A stretch of DNA of 64,000 bases, taken from positions 1 to 64,000 of the forward strand of contig NZ_MVHT01000033.1 of NCBI RefSeq assembly GCF_002086275.1, read 5' to 3'. Shown in pieces: positions 55,661-64,000 of the stretch. The stretch's first letter is position 1. Each line of letters starts with the position of its first letter. The notes beneath the pieces are model-generated. The model was given only the letters and a program-made list of their open reading frames with translations. It did no database searches and had not been told where the DNA came from. Position numbers and translations under genes: made by a program. Source of the DNA: Mycobacterium intermedium (GTDB lineage Bacteria; Actinomycetota; Actinomycetes; Mycobacteriales; Mycobacteriaceae).

Positions 55661-56359
55661 TCAGTACTGTCCTGCGGTGCGCAGCACGTAGGAGCAGACG
55701 AGGATCTGGCCGCGCTGGAATAGCAGCTGCGCCACGCCCTGCACCTGGTTCCTGGGTGGGCCGCCCGCGGCGGGCTTCACCCGCATGCTGAACAGCACCT
55801 GGGCCTGGTACTGCGACTGGTAGACGACCTTGTCGATGGACGTCACCTCGGCGTCGGAGAACTGCTTGCGGAACGCGTCGCTGCTGAGCTTGGCCAGGGC
55901 CTGGTCGGGCCGCTTGTCCTTCACGCCGTCATACAGCCCGCACAGCGCGTTGCGGACGATGATGTCGATGTCGCGGTGGGCCAGCGCATCCAGGTAGGTC
56001 TGAATCGCGGTTTTCGCCGTGTTTTCCGGGAACGAGGCCCCGGTGTTGGCCCCGTTGGTGCGGACCCCGTACACGATGGCCGCGGTCAGTGCGGCGACCA
56101 GCAGCAGCGCCATCGAAATGCCGATGAACAGCCGTTTGGAGCGCCGAGGCCGGTAGTTGGGGGGCGGGGGCGGGCCACCCGGGAAGTTGGGCGGTGCTTC
56201 TCCCGGTGGCCGGCCGCCGGGGGTCATCGGGTAGGCCAGTTCGTTGCCGCTGACGTCGTGCGGGTACTCCACCGGCTCGGACGAGCCGCTTTGGGGATAT
56301 GGGCGCACTTCGTGAGGTCCGTCGGTGCCTACGGGATTCGGCGGGTGCGGACCTGCCAC
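55661..56359 (-). CDS. Pro-rich single-pass membrane protein
   Basis: 232-aa protein, equivalent to Rv2203. An N-terminal Pro/Gly-rich cytoplasmic segment (about 1-72) leads to one membrane helix (about 76-98, LFIGISMALLLVAALTAAIVY) and an extracytoplasmic NTF2-like or DUF4878-like domain (TAIQTYLDALAHRDIDII). Two Cys (NALCGLYDG and ILVCSYV) may pair. Function unknown. GTG 56359 has AGGAG 8 nt upstream. Converges with the Fe-S carrier gene; divergent from adoK. Confidence 0.85.
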   Translation of the reverse strand: MAGPHPPNPVGTDGPHEVRPYPQSGSSEPVEYPHDVSGNELAYPMTPGGRPPGEAPPNFPGGPPPPPNYRPRRSKRLFIGISMALLLVAALTAAIVYGVRTNGANTGASFPENTAKTAIQTYLDALAHRDIDIIVRNALCGLYDGVKDKRPDQALAKLSSDAFRKQFSDAEVTSIDKVVYQSQYQAQVLFSMRVKPAAGGPPRNQVQGVAQLLFQRGQILVCSYVLRTAGQY

Positions 56360-56479
56360 GTGCTTCTCCTACGGTGGGGGCGGGACGACATTGGGCTGCC
56401 GCCGGGCTGAATCCGTCAACATTCCGTCGACGAGCTGGGTTCCCTTGGGAAGGCTAGCGCACCATCTGCCGACGGCTGA

Positions 56480-57565
<1,086 letters not shown>

Positions 57566-57575
57566 ATTCCGCTGA

Positions 57576-57633
57576 CGAGCAGACGCAAACTCGTACCTAT
57601 TTGCGCCTCAGCGCACGACTTTGTGTCTGCTCG
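57576..57633. repeat. Dispersed hairpin repeat (CGAGCAGACGCAAA type), copy 2
   Basis: Arms at 57576-57596 and 57613-57633 pair with three mismatches and match copy 1 at 50760. It lies between adoK and the ATPase gene, and its right half is translated as the last residues of the ATPase. Confidence 0.8.
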
Positions 57634-60088
57634 GCGGGTGAAGGGGCCCGCGCAACCGGTTGGCGTTGCCGACGACAGACAGCGAGGACAGGGCCATGGC
57701 CCCGGCGGCGATCATCGGCGACAGCCGCAGCCCGAGCAGCGGGTAGAGGATGCCCGCGGCGAGCGGGATGCCGACGGCGTTGTAAACCAGCGCGAAGAAC
57801 AGGTTCTGGCGGATGTTGCGCATGGTGGCGCGCGAGAGCCGGATCGCGGTGACCACGCCGGACAGGGACCCGGAGATCAGCGTGATGTCGGCGGCTTCGA
57901 TGGCGACGTCGGTGCCGGTCCCGATCGCAAGGCCGACGTCGGCCTGCGCCAGGGCGGGCGCGTCGTTGATGCCGTCACCGACCATGCCGACCCGCCGGCC
58001 CTCGGCCTGCAGCCGGCTGATTTCGCCGGCTTTGTGCTCGGGCAGGACTTCGGCCAGCACCCGCTCGATCCCGACCTGTCGAGCGATCGACTCCGCGGTA
58101 CGGGCGTTGTCGCCGGTGATCATCACCACCTGCAGACCAAGCTCGCGCAGGGCGGCGATCGCAGCGACGGAGTCCTCCTTGACGACGTCGGCCACCGCGA
58201 GCACCCCTGCCGACCGGCCATCCACGGCAGCGAGGATCGGGGTTTTGCCTTCCGCGGCGAGATCGGCGCTGATGCGCTCGAGTTCGGTTGTGTCCAGACC
58301 ATTTTCGGCGAGCAACGTCGCGGTGCCGACCAGCACGGCGTGGCCGGCGATGGTGGCCTTGACACCTTTGCCGGTGATCGAGACGAAGTCGGTTGTGGCG
58401 GGAAGATCGATGCCGCGATCGCGCGCCCCGGCGACCACCGCGCTGGCGATCGGGTGCTCGCTGTCGGCTTCGGCGGCGGCAACCAGGCGCAGCAGCTCGT
58501 CCGGTGTCAGCGTCCCGGTTACCTGGATGTCGGTCAGCGAAGGTTTGCCGGCGGTGATGGTGCCGGTCTTGTCCAACACGATCGTGTCGAGTTTGTGCGC
58601 GGTCTCCAGCGCCTCCGCCGAGCGGATCAGGATTCCCGCCCGGGCGCCCTTGCCGGTGCCGACCATGATCGACAGCGGTGTCGCCAGGCCCAGGGCGCAC
58701 GGGCAGGCGATGATCAGCACGGCCACCGCCGACACCAGCGCCTGTGTCAACGCCGGGGGAGGGCCGGCGACGAACCAGATCGCGAAGGTGACGATCGCTA
58801 CGGCGATCACGACCGGCACAAAGTAGGCCGAGATGGCGTCGGCCAGTCGCTGGATCGGGGCGCGGGATGCCTGCGCCTGCTGCACCATGCGGACGATCTG
58901 GGCAAGCATGGTGTCCGCACCCACCTTGTCCGCGTGTACCCGCAGTGAGCCGGTGGTGTTGACGGTCGCGCCGATGACGGTGTCGCCGGTGGACTTGGCG
59001 ACGGGCATGGATTCGCCGGTCACCATGGATTCGTCGACCGCGGACTGTCCGGACACGACGGTGGCGTCGACCGGGATCTTTTCCCCGGGGCGGATGAGTA
59101 TCACGTCGCCGACGACGACCTCGTCGATCGGGATCTCGGCTTCGGTGTCGCCGCGGACGACGCGCGCGGTACGGGCTTGCAGGCCGAGCAGGGCCCGAAT
59201 GGCTTCGCCCGTGCCGGCTTTGGCGCGGGACTCCAGCAACCGACCCAGCATGATCAGCGTCAGGATCACGCCGACGGCCTCGTAATACACATCGCGCACC
59301 TCGACCGGAAAGGCGCGGGGGGCGACCGTCACCAACACGCTGTAGCCGTAAGCCGCCAGGGTGCCCAGGGTGATGAGGCTGTTCATGTCGGCACTGCGAT
59401 GTGCCAGCGCCAGCCAACCGGTGCGATGGATCGGCCAACCCACGTAGAACATCACCGGCGTGATCAATGCCAGCTGCACCCAATGGTTGAGCAACACCGC
59501 CGGCACCCATTCGGCGCCCAACGGGTGGGCCATCGCCGCGTAGAACACCGGCGCGGTGAGCACCGCGCCGATTACGACCCGTCGGGTCAGGTCGGCGATC
59601 TCGGTGCGTCGTTCTTCTGCCTGTGCGGCTTCAACGTCGGCGGCGGCAGGCTCGCCGCCGTCCGCATGCGCACGACCCGGCGTTTCAGGTTGCGGGGGAG
59701 GAGCGTCCTCGCCGTTTGAGCTGACGAGCAGGGTGCCCGAAATCATGTTCATGGCGCAGGTGAACGCGTATGACCCCGGCCGTTGTGGGGTGAACCTGAC
59801 CGTGGTGCGCTGATGCGCGGGCAGCGCCGCCGACAAATGCAGCTCGGGAAAGACGACGCGAGCGCTGCAATCCCCGGTTTCCTGCCGGTCGAATTCGATC
59901 TCAACCGGAATGCCTTGGCGCACTTGCACAACGCTGGGGTTGTACCCGCCGCGGACCGTTACCTGGACCCGTTGCACCCCGTCGCCGACCACGGCGGACT
60001 GCGCGCGTCGTGGGGCAAAGAAATACCACGCCAACCCCGCGACGGCCAGTGCCGCGCCTACCAGGACGGCGACCTCGACGTTCGACAT
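57608..60088 (-). CDS. P1B-type copper ATPase with N-terminal membrane-anchored cupredoxin domain
   Basis: 826-aa heavy-metal ATPase. Core motifs are complete: [12 protein letters not shown] (copper-type CPC), TGES, DKTGT, SEHPIAS and GDGIND, in a membrane domain of eight helices beginning near residue 170. No HMA metal-binding domain is present. Instead residues 7-26 form an extra membrane anchor, followed by a cupredoxin fold (about 40-125) with likely copper ligands Cys75 ([11 protein letters not shown]), Cys112 and Met114/116 (FTCAMNM). Export of Cu(I) is inferred from CPC. ATG 60088 has GAGGAG before it. The last residues (about SRHKVVR) come from the hairpin repeat. I recall no such gene here in M. 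tuberculosis. Confidence 0.93.
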   Translation of the reverse strand: MSNVEVAVLVGAALAVAGLAWYFFAPRRAQSAVVGDGVQRVQVTVRGGYNPSVVQVRQGIPVEIEFDRQETGDCSARVVFPELHLSAALPAHQRTTVRFTPQRPGSYAFTCAMNMISGTLLVSSNGEDAPPPQPETPGRAHADGGEPAAADVEAAQAEERRTEIADLTRRVVIGAVLTAPVFYAAMAHPLGAEWVPAVLLNHWVQLALITPVMFYVGWPIHRTGWLALAHRSADMNSLITLGTLAAYGYSVLVTVAPRAFPVEVRDVYYEAVGVILTLIMLGRLLESRAKAGTGEAIRALLGLQARTARVVRGDTEAEIPIDEVVVGDVILIRPGEKIPVDATVVSGQSAVDESMVTGESMPVAKSTGDTVIGATVNTTGSLRVHADKVGADTMLAQIVRMVQQAQASRAPIQRLADAISAYFVPVVIAVAIVTFAIWFVAGPPPALTQALVSAVAVLIIACPCALGLATPLSIMVGTGKGARAGILIRSAEALETAHKLDTIVLDKTGTITAGKPSLTDIQVTGTLTPDELLRLVAAAEADSEHPIASAVVAGARDRGIDLPATTDFVSITGKGVKATIAGHAVLVGTATLLAENGLDTTELERISADLAAEGKTPILAAVDGRSAGVLAVADVVKEDSVAAIAALRELGLQVVMITGDNARTAESIARQVGIERVLAEVLPEHKAGEISRLQAEGRRVGMVGDGINDAPALAQADVGLAIGTGTDVAIEAADITLISGSLSGVVTAIRLSRATMRNIRQNLFFALVYNAVGIPLAAGILYPLLGLRLSPMIAAGAMALSSLSVVGNANRLRGPLHPPSRHKVVR

Positions 60089-60228
60089 CACGAACTCCTC
60101 GTCAGGGACGGCCGGATGCTGGGCAGGCTACCGGCCGTCCGGTGCTCCACCGACTGTTTCGCGCACGCACGGGGCTAAAGCAGCATTGCAAGGGGCTGCG
60201 GGTATTCCCGGTCGCTGGGGTTTGTGCG

Positions 60229-62205
60229 TTACAGCTCGACCGGGTACTCGGGCTCCTTGATCTGCGGAACCACGCTGTGCTCGACGAAGATCGCGTGCCA
60301 GAGCATGAAGATCAGCACGGTCCACAACCGGCGACTGTGATCGCTCTCCCCGGTTCGGTGCTCATCGAGCATGCGACGCACCGCCGCCAGGTCCACCAAA
60401 TGACCGGCTTGCGAGGTGTCCACCGCTTCGTAGGCCCATTCCTGCAACTCGCCGGCCCGCAGCCAGTGCCTGATCGGGACCGGAAACCCCAGCTTGGGTC
60501 GGTGCAACACGTGCGCGGGCACGATTGGCTCCAATGCGCGCCGCAGCGCGTACTTGGTGGTGGTTCGGGTGATCTTGGCCTGGTAGGGCAATCGCGATGC
60601 CACCGCGAACACCTCGGGGTCCAGGAACGGCACCCGCAGCTCCAGCGAATTGGCCATCGTCATCTTGTCGGCTTTGACCAGGATGTCGCCGCGCAGCCAG
60701 GTGAACAGGTCGATGTGCTGCATGCGGGCCACCGGATCCCAGCCGAGGGATTGGGCGTACACCGACGCCGTCACATCGGTGTGGGTCCAGTCTGGCCGGA
60801 ACCCGGGCAGCACGTCACGTAGCTGCGCGTCCGAGAAGCTTCGGGCGTTGCCGTAATACCGCTCCTCGAGGGTCAGTGAGCCCCGGTGCAGCAGGCTCTT
60901 GCCCCGCATGCCTTCCGGCAAGGGCTTGGACACCTTGCCCATGGACCTGCGCAGCGGGCGCGGCAGGTAATCGAACGGTTTCAGCGACAACGGCTCGCGG
61001 TAGATGGTGTAGCCGCCGAACAACTCGTCGGCGCCCTCACCCGACAGCACCACCTTCACGTGCTTGCGGGCTTCGCGGGCAACGAAGAACAGCGGCACCA
61101 GGGCGGGGTCGGCGACCGGCTCGTCGAGGTACCAGACGATCTCGGGGAGGGCGGTGACGAATTCCTCGGCACTGACCACCTTGGCGATGTGGCGGGCGCC
61201 GATCGCCTCAGCCGAGGCCACGGCGACGTCGAGCTCGGAGAAGCCCTCCCGCTCGAAACCGGTGGTGAAGGTGATCAGGCGGGGGTTGTGCCGGATGGCC
61301 AGCGCCGCGATGGCCGTCGAGTCGATGCCGCCGGACAGGAAGGAACCCACGGTGACGTCGGCGCGCATGTGCTTGGCCACCGAGTCCTCGAGTACCGCGG
61401 TGATCTCGTCATAGCGGGCCCGCTCGGTGTCGGCGGTGATGGGCACCGCCGCGAACTTGGGGACGAAGTAACGGGTGACCTCAGGGGCCGACCCAGGCCT
61501 TACCCGTGCGTAGCAGCCCGACTCGAGCCGCCGCACGCCGCGGTGCAGGGTTTCGGGCTCGGGCACATACTGCAGCACGACGTAGTGCTGCAGCGCGCGT
61601 CGGTCGAGCTCGGTGTCGATGCCCACCAGCTCGGCCAGGTCCAGCAGGCATTTCTTCTCACTGGCCACAGCCGTGCCGCCGGAACCGGTAGCCATGAACA
61701 GCGGCTTGATGCCGAACGGATCCCGGGCGCAGAACAGTTCGCGGGTGACCGTGTCCCACAACGCGAACGCGAACATGCCGCGCAGCCGCTTGAGCACGTC
61801 GGCGCCCCAGTAGTGATAGCCGGCGACGATAGCCTCGCCGTCGCCGTCGGTGGCGAAGGCGGCGCCATGCTCGGCGCGCAGCTCGTCGCGTAGCTCGAGG
61901 TAGTTGTAGATCTCGCCGTTGAAGACCAGCACGTAGCGGTCGGGGGCGTCGGCCGGTCCCCAGCGCAGTGGCTGGTGCGAGTGGGCGATGTCGATGATCG
62001 ACAACCGGTTGAACCCGAAAACGACCGAGCCGTCGGCGTCGGGGTCGACCCAGGTGCCGGGCTCGTCGGGGCCTCGGTGGCGCATCAGGTGCGAGGCGCG
62101 GGCGACGGCGGCGTCGGCCCGGGCCGCGTGTTCGGCTGCGGCTTCCGGCGCATCAGGGCCCTCGGCGCCCTCCGGAGTCGCGACGAAGGCCAGCAGTCCA
62201 CACAC
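60229..62205 (-). CDS. asnB: Asparagine synthase (glutamine-hydrolysing) AsnB
   Basis: 658-aa class II asparagine synthetase, equivalent to Rv2201. The start GTG 62205 makes Cys2 (MCGLLAFV) the N-terminal nucleophile of the glutaminase domain, so the 15 codons upstream must be excluded. Glutaminase signatures are [27 protein letters not shown] and [14 protein letters not shown]. The synthetase domain has the ATP P-loop [13 protein letters not shown] and [15 protein letters not shown] low-complexity insert ([17 protein letters not shown]) extends the first domain. In mycobacteria AsnB-type proteins also amidate peptidoglycan (AsnB/LtsA-like), an alternative role. Divergent from ctaC. Confidence 0.95.
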   Translation of the reverse strand: MCGLLAFVATPEGAEGPDAPEAAAEHAARADAAVARASHLMRHRGPDEPGTWVDPDADGSVVFGFNRLSIIDIAHSHQPLRWGPADAPDRYVLVFNGEIYNYLELRDELRAEHGAAFATDGDGEAIVAGYHYWGADVLKRLRGMFAFALWDTVTRELFCARDPFGIKPLFMATGSGGTAVASEKKCLLDLAELVGIDTELDRRALQHYVVLQYVPEPETLHRGVRRLESGCYARVRPGSAPEVTRYFVPKFAAVPITADTERARYDEITAVLEDSVAKHMRADVTVGSFLSGGIDSTAIAALAIRHNPRLITFTTGFEREGFSELDVAVASAEAIGARHIAKVVSAEEFVTALPEIVWYLDEPVADPALVPLFFVAREARKHVKVVLSGEGADELFGGYTIYREPLSLKPFDYLPRPLRRSMGKVSKPLPEGMRGKSLLHRGSLTLEERYYGNARSFSDAQLRDVLPGFRPDWTHTDVTASVYAQSLGWDPVARMQHIDLFTWLRGDILVKADKMTMANSLELRVPFLDPEVFAVASRLPYQAKITRTTTKYALRRALEPIVPAHVLHRPKLGFPVPIRHWLRAGELQEWAYEAVDTSQAGHLVDLAAVRRMLDEHRTGESDHSRRLWTVLIFMLWHAIFVEHSVVPQIKEPEYPVEL

Positions 62206-62457
62206 AGCGCCCGAGTATGCCGTACCGTCGCGATTTGCGGTGGAAGACACCGTGCCGGCGGCTCACAGTGGCTGCTCGGACAGGGGTTCAACGCGCGGTT
62301 GTCGCCGCCACGCCCGGCGGGTCTGATGACCAGGCAGTCGCCCGGTAGATCGGCGTGGTCTACGCTGCGTAGTATTCAAATCCGAGTTAGCCGAGCGGAC
62401 CCCGCCCGAACCGGCGTAAGCCCAGTCGGCCCAGCTTGTGATACAGGAGGCGAAACC

Positions 62458-63528
62458 GTGACATCTCGCGAGCAAGGTCGTTCGCAACGCTTGTCGCACT
62501 TGAGGTCTCATCGGCGGTTCCGCATGGTTGCGCTGGCCCTGACGGTGGGTGTGTTGGCCGTCACGCTCAGCGGGTGCAGCTGGCAGCACGTCCTGGGGAT
62601 GGGCTGGCCGGAAGGCATTACCCACGAGGGTCAACTGAACCGGCAGCTGTGGGTCGGAGCGGTGATCGCGTCGCTGGTCGTCGGCGTCATCGTGTGGGGC
62701 CTGATCTTCTGGTCTTCGGCGTTCCACCGGGCGAAGCCGGGCGACACCGAATTGCCTCGCCAGTTCGGCTACAACATGCCGCTGGAACTGGTCCTGACCA
62801 TCATTCCGTTCCTCATCATTTCGGTGTTGTTCTACTTCACCGTGGTGGTGCAGGAGAAGATGCTGAGCACCTCCGCGGAACCCGAGGTCGTGGTCGACAT
62901 CACCGCGTTCCAGTGGAACTGGAAGTTCGGCTACCAGAAGGTGGCGTACAAGGACGGCTCGTTCAACTTCGACGGCGCCGACGCGGATCGTAAGCGTGCG
63001 GTGGAATCCAAGCCCGAGGGCAAAGATGAGCACGGCGAAGAGCTGTTCGGACCGCTGCACGGCCTGAACAAAGAAGACCGCTCGTACCTCAACTTCGACA
63101 AGGTCGAGATCCTGGGAACTCCGACCGAGATCCCGGTCCTGGTGCTGCCGGTTGGCAAGAGCATCCGGTTCATCCAGGCCTCGGCGGACGTGATCCACAC
63201 CTTCTGGGTGCCGGAGTTTCTGTTCAAGCGCGACGTGATACCCAACCCGAAGGAGAACAACTCCGACAACGTTTGGCAGGTCGACGAGATCACCAAGACC
63301 GGTGCTTTCGTCGGACACTGCGCCGAGTTCTGCGGCACTTACCACGCCATGATGAACTTCGAGGTCCGGGTGGTCAGCGCCGAAGACTTCAAGACGTACC
63401 TGCAGGCACGCATCGCCAAGAAGACCAACGCGGAGGCGTTGCAGGCCATCGGTCAGTCGCCTACCGCGACCTCAACCCACCCATTTGAAACCCGCCGTGG
63501 CGAAATGGCCCCAACGCCAGTAGGTTAG
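62458..63528 (+). CDS. ctaC: Cytochrome c oxidase subunit II CtaC
   Basis: 356-aa subunit II of the aa3 oxidase in the bcc-aa3 supercomplex. A signal-lipobox (TLSGC, Cys about 41) is followed by two membrane helices (about 68-90 and 108-132) and a CuA domain: [26 protein letters not shown] (His) and [13 protein letters not shown] (two Cys, His, Met). It accepts electrons from the cytochrome c subunit. GTG 62458 follows CAGGAGGCGAA, an excellent ribosome site; the frame to 61975 is inside asnB. Equivalent to Rv2200c. ctaF follows 8 bp on. SURF1 at 2.2 kb is its likely assembly factor. Confidence 0.97.
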   Translation: MTSREQGRSQRLSHLRSHRRFRMVALALTVGVLAVTLSGCSWQHVLGMGWPEGITHEGQLNRQLWVGAVIASLVVGVIVWGLIFWSSAFHRAKPGDTELPRQFGYNMPLELVLTIIPFLIISVLFYFTVVVQEKMLSTSAEPEVVVDITAFQWNWKFGYQKVAYKDGSFNFDGADADRKRAVESKPEGKDEHGEELFGPLHGLNKEDRSYLNFDKVEILGTPTEIPVLVLPVGKSIRFIQASADVIHTFWVPEFLFKRDVIPNPKENNSDNVWQVDEITKTGAFVGHCAEFCGTYHAMMNFEVRVVSAEDFKTYLQARIAKKTNAEALQAIGQSPTATSTHPFETRRGEMAPTPVG

Positions 63529-63536
63529 GACGCTCA

Positions 63537-63956
63537 ATGCATATCGAAGCCAGGATATTCGAATTCATCGCCGCGTTCTTCGTTGCGGTGACTGTGCTGT
63601 ACGCGGTACTGACAGCCGTGTTCGCCACCGGAGGCGTCGAGTGGGCCGGCACAACGGCCCTGGCGCTGACGGCCGGACTGGCGCTGATCGTGGCCACCTT
63701 TTTCCGGTTTGTGGCCCGTCGCCTGGACACTCGACCGGAGGACTACGAGGGCGCCGAGATCAGCGACGGCGCAGGGGAATTGGGCTTCTTCGCCCCGCAC
63801 AGCTGGTGGCCGATTCTCCTCGCGTTGTCCGGTTCGGTTGCGGCGACCGGCATTGCGCTGTGGCTGCCATGGCTGATCGTTGCCGGGGTCGCGTTCATCC
63901 TGTCGTCGGCTGCCGGATTGGTCTTCGAATACTACGTTGGTCCTGAGAAGCACTGA
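63537..63956 (+). CDS. ctaF: Cytochrome c oxidase subunit IV CtaF
   Basis: 139-aa actinobacterial oxidase subunit IV, same length as Rv2199c. Four hydrophobic segments (about 8-28, 36-56, 84-104, 110-130) with a conserved short loop [22 protein letters not shown]. It is part of the aa3 oxidase within the supercomplex. The gene follows ctaC closely and should share its transcript. Confidence 0.93.
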   Translation: MHIEARIFEFIAAFFVAVTVLYAVLTAVFATGGVEWAGTTALALTAGLALIVATFFRFVARRLDTRPEDYEGAEISDGAGELGFFAPHSWWPILLALSGSVAATGIALWLPWLIVAGVAFILSSAAGLVFEYYVGPEKH

Positions 63957-64000
63957 TTGGCCCCGGAAAGGTCACAATCAGGACAACAGTTAGTTGGTCG
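63957..64000. other. Window end, upstream of next gene
   Basis: Forty-four bases after the ctaF stop, with no start codon context that can be assigned. In M. tuberculosis the next gene is the membrane protein mmpS3; its start, if conserved, lies beyond the window. Confidence 0.4.

Overview
The window is high-GC actinobacterial chromosome and reads as a Mycobacterium outside the M. tuberculosis complex. Evidence: the gene order (cobD, surf1, ptpA, ptkA, cobC, NIF3, zinc-ribbon gene, rnhA-phosphatase fusion, rnpB, CYTH-CHAD, panB, caeA pair, glnA2, glnE, glnA1, lipA, lipB, dlaT, ephD, pepB, cyclase, gcvT, ilvE, cobS, cobT, adoK, asnB, ctaC, ctaF) follows, from memory, the M. tuberculosis Rv2237-Rv2199c stretch in inverted orientation, and several deduced lengths equal the H37Rv ones as I recall them (GlnA2 446 aa, GlnA1 478, IlvE 368, AdoK 324, Rv2219 250, CtaF 139). 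Against that backbone the window carries genes I do not recall at this place in M. tuberculosis: an AAA-type adenylate cyclase and an LCP ligase (8.6-13.5 kb), a frameshifted P450 and a DUF2834 protein (15.1-17.0 kb), a wax-ester-synthase/DGAT (19.7 kb), an MviN-like pseudokinase and a lipoprotein (30.7-33.0 kb), a PhoD-like phosphatase (37.6 kb), cobU (52.6 kb) and a cupredoxin-fused copper ATPase (57.6 kb).

Layout. 1-8.5 kb: cobalamin and tyrosine-phosphorylation block: MpaB-family protein, a 51-aa membrane microprotein, cobD, then surf1/ptpA/ptkA on the minus strand and the tightly overlapped cobC-NIF3-zinc ribbon-rnhA/phosphatase operon on the plus strand. 8.6-17 kb: accessory stretch around the RNase P RNA gene rnpB. 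17-24.4 kb: CYTH-CHAD, panB, DGAT and two exported serine peptidases. 24.8-35 kb: nitrogen block: glnA2, glnE (coupled to a thioesterase and a luciferase-like oxidoreductase) and glnA1, with GlnR-like boxes before glnA1 and glnA2. 36-42 kb: lipoate block: lipB-lipA and the lipoylated E2 dlaT. 42.3-50.7 kb: ephD, a 0.6-kb tandem-repeat array, pepB, a class III cyclase, gcvT (lipoate-dependent glycine cleavage) and ilvE. 50.8-56.4 kb: cobU-cobT-cobS, glycerate kinase, Fe-S carrier. 56.6-64 kb: adenosine kinase, copper ATPase, asnB and the start of the cytochrome aa3 oxidase locus (ctaC, ctaF).

Themes. Late cobalamin genes (cobD, cobC, cobU, cobT, cobS and an alpha-ribazole-phosphatase-like domain fused to RNase H) are spread over the window. 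Glutamine supply (two synthetases plus the adenylyltransferase), lipoate supply and use, and respiration (SURF1, CtaC, CtaF) are the other functional clusters. Many genes have a TANNNT -10 box ending 6-8 nt before an ATG/GTG, the signature of leaderless mRNA common in mycobacteria; this settles several start codons (glnA2, glnE, pepB, gcvT, ilvE, lipB).

Most interesting items: a stand-alone paralogue of the MviN pseudokinase-plus-ectodomain half; a P-type copper ATPase whose N-terminus is a membrane-anchored cupredoxin instead of HMA domains; a 103-bp tandem repeat with internal dyads; a hairpin repeat that supplies the C-terminal codons of that ATPase; and two small genes (51 aa membrane protein, 48 aa zinc ribbon). 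No CRISPR array, IS element or tRNA gene was seen.
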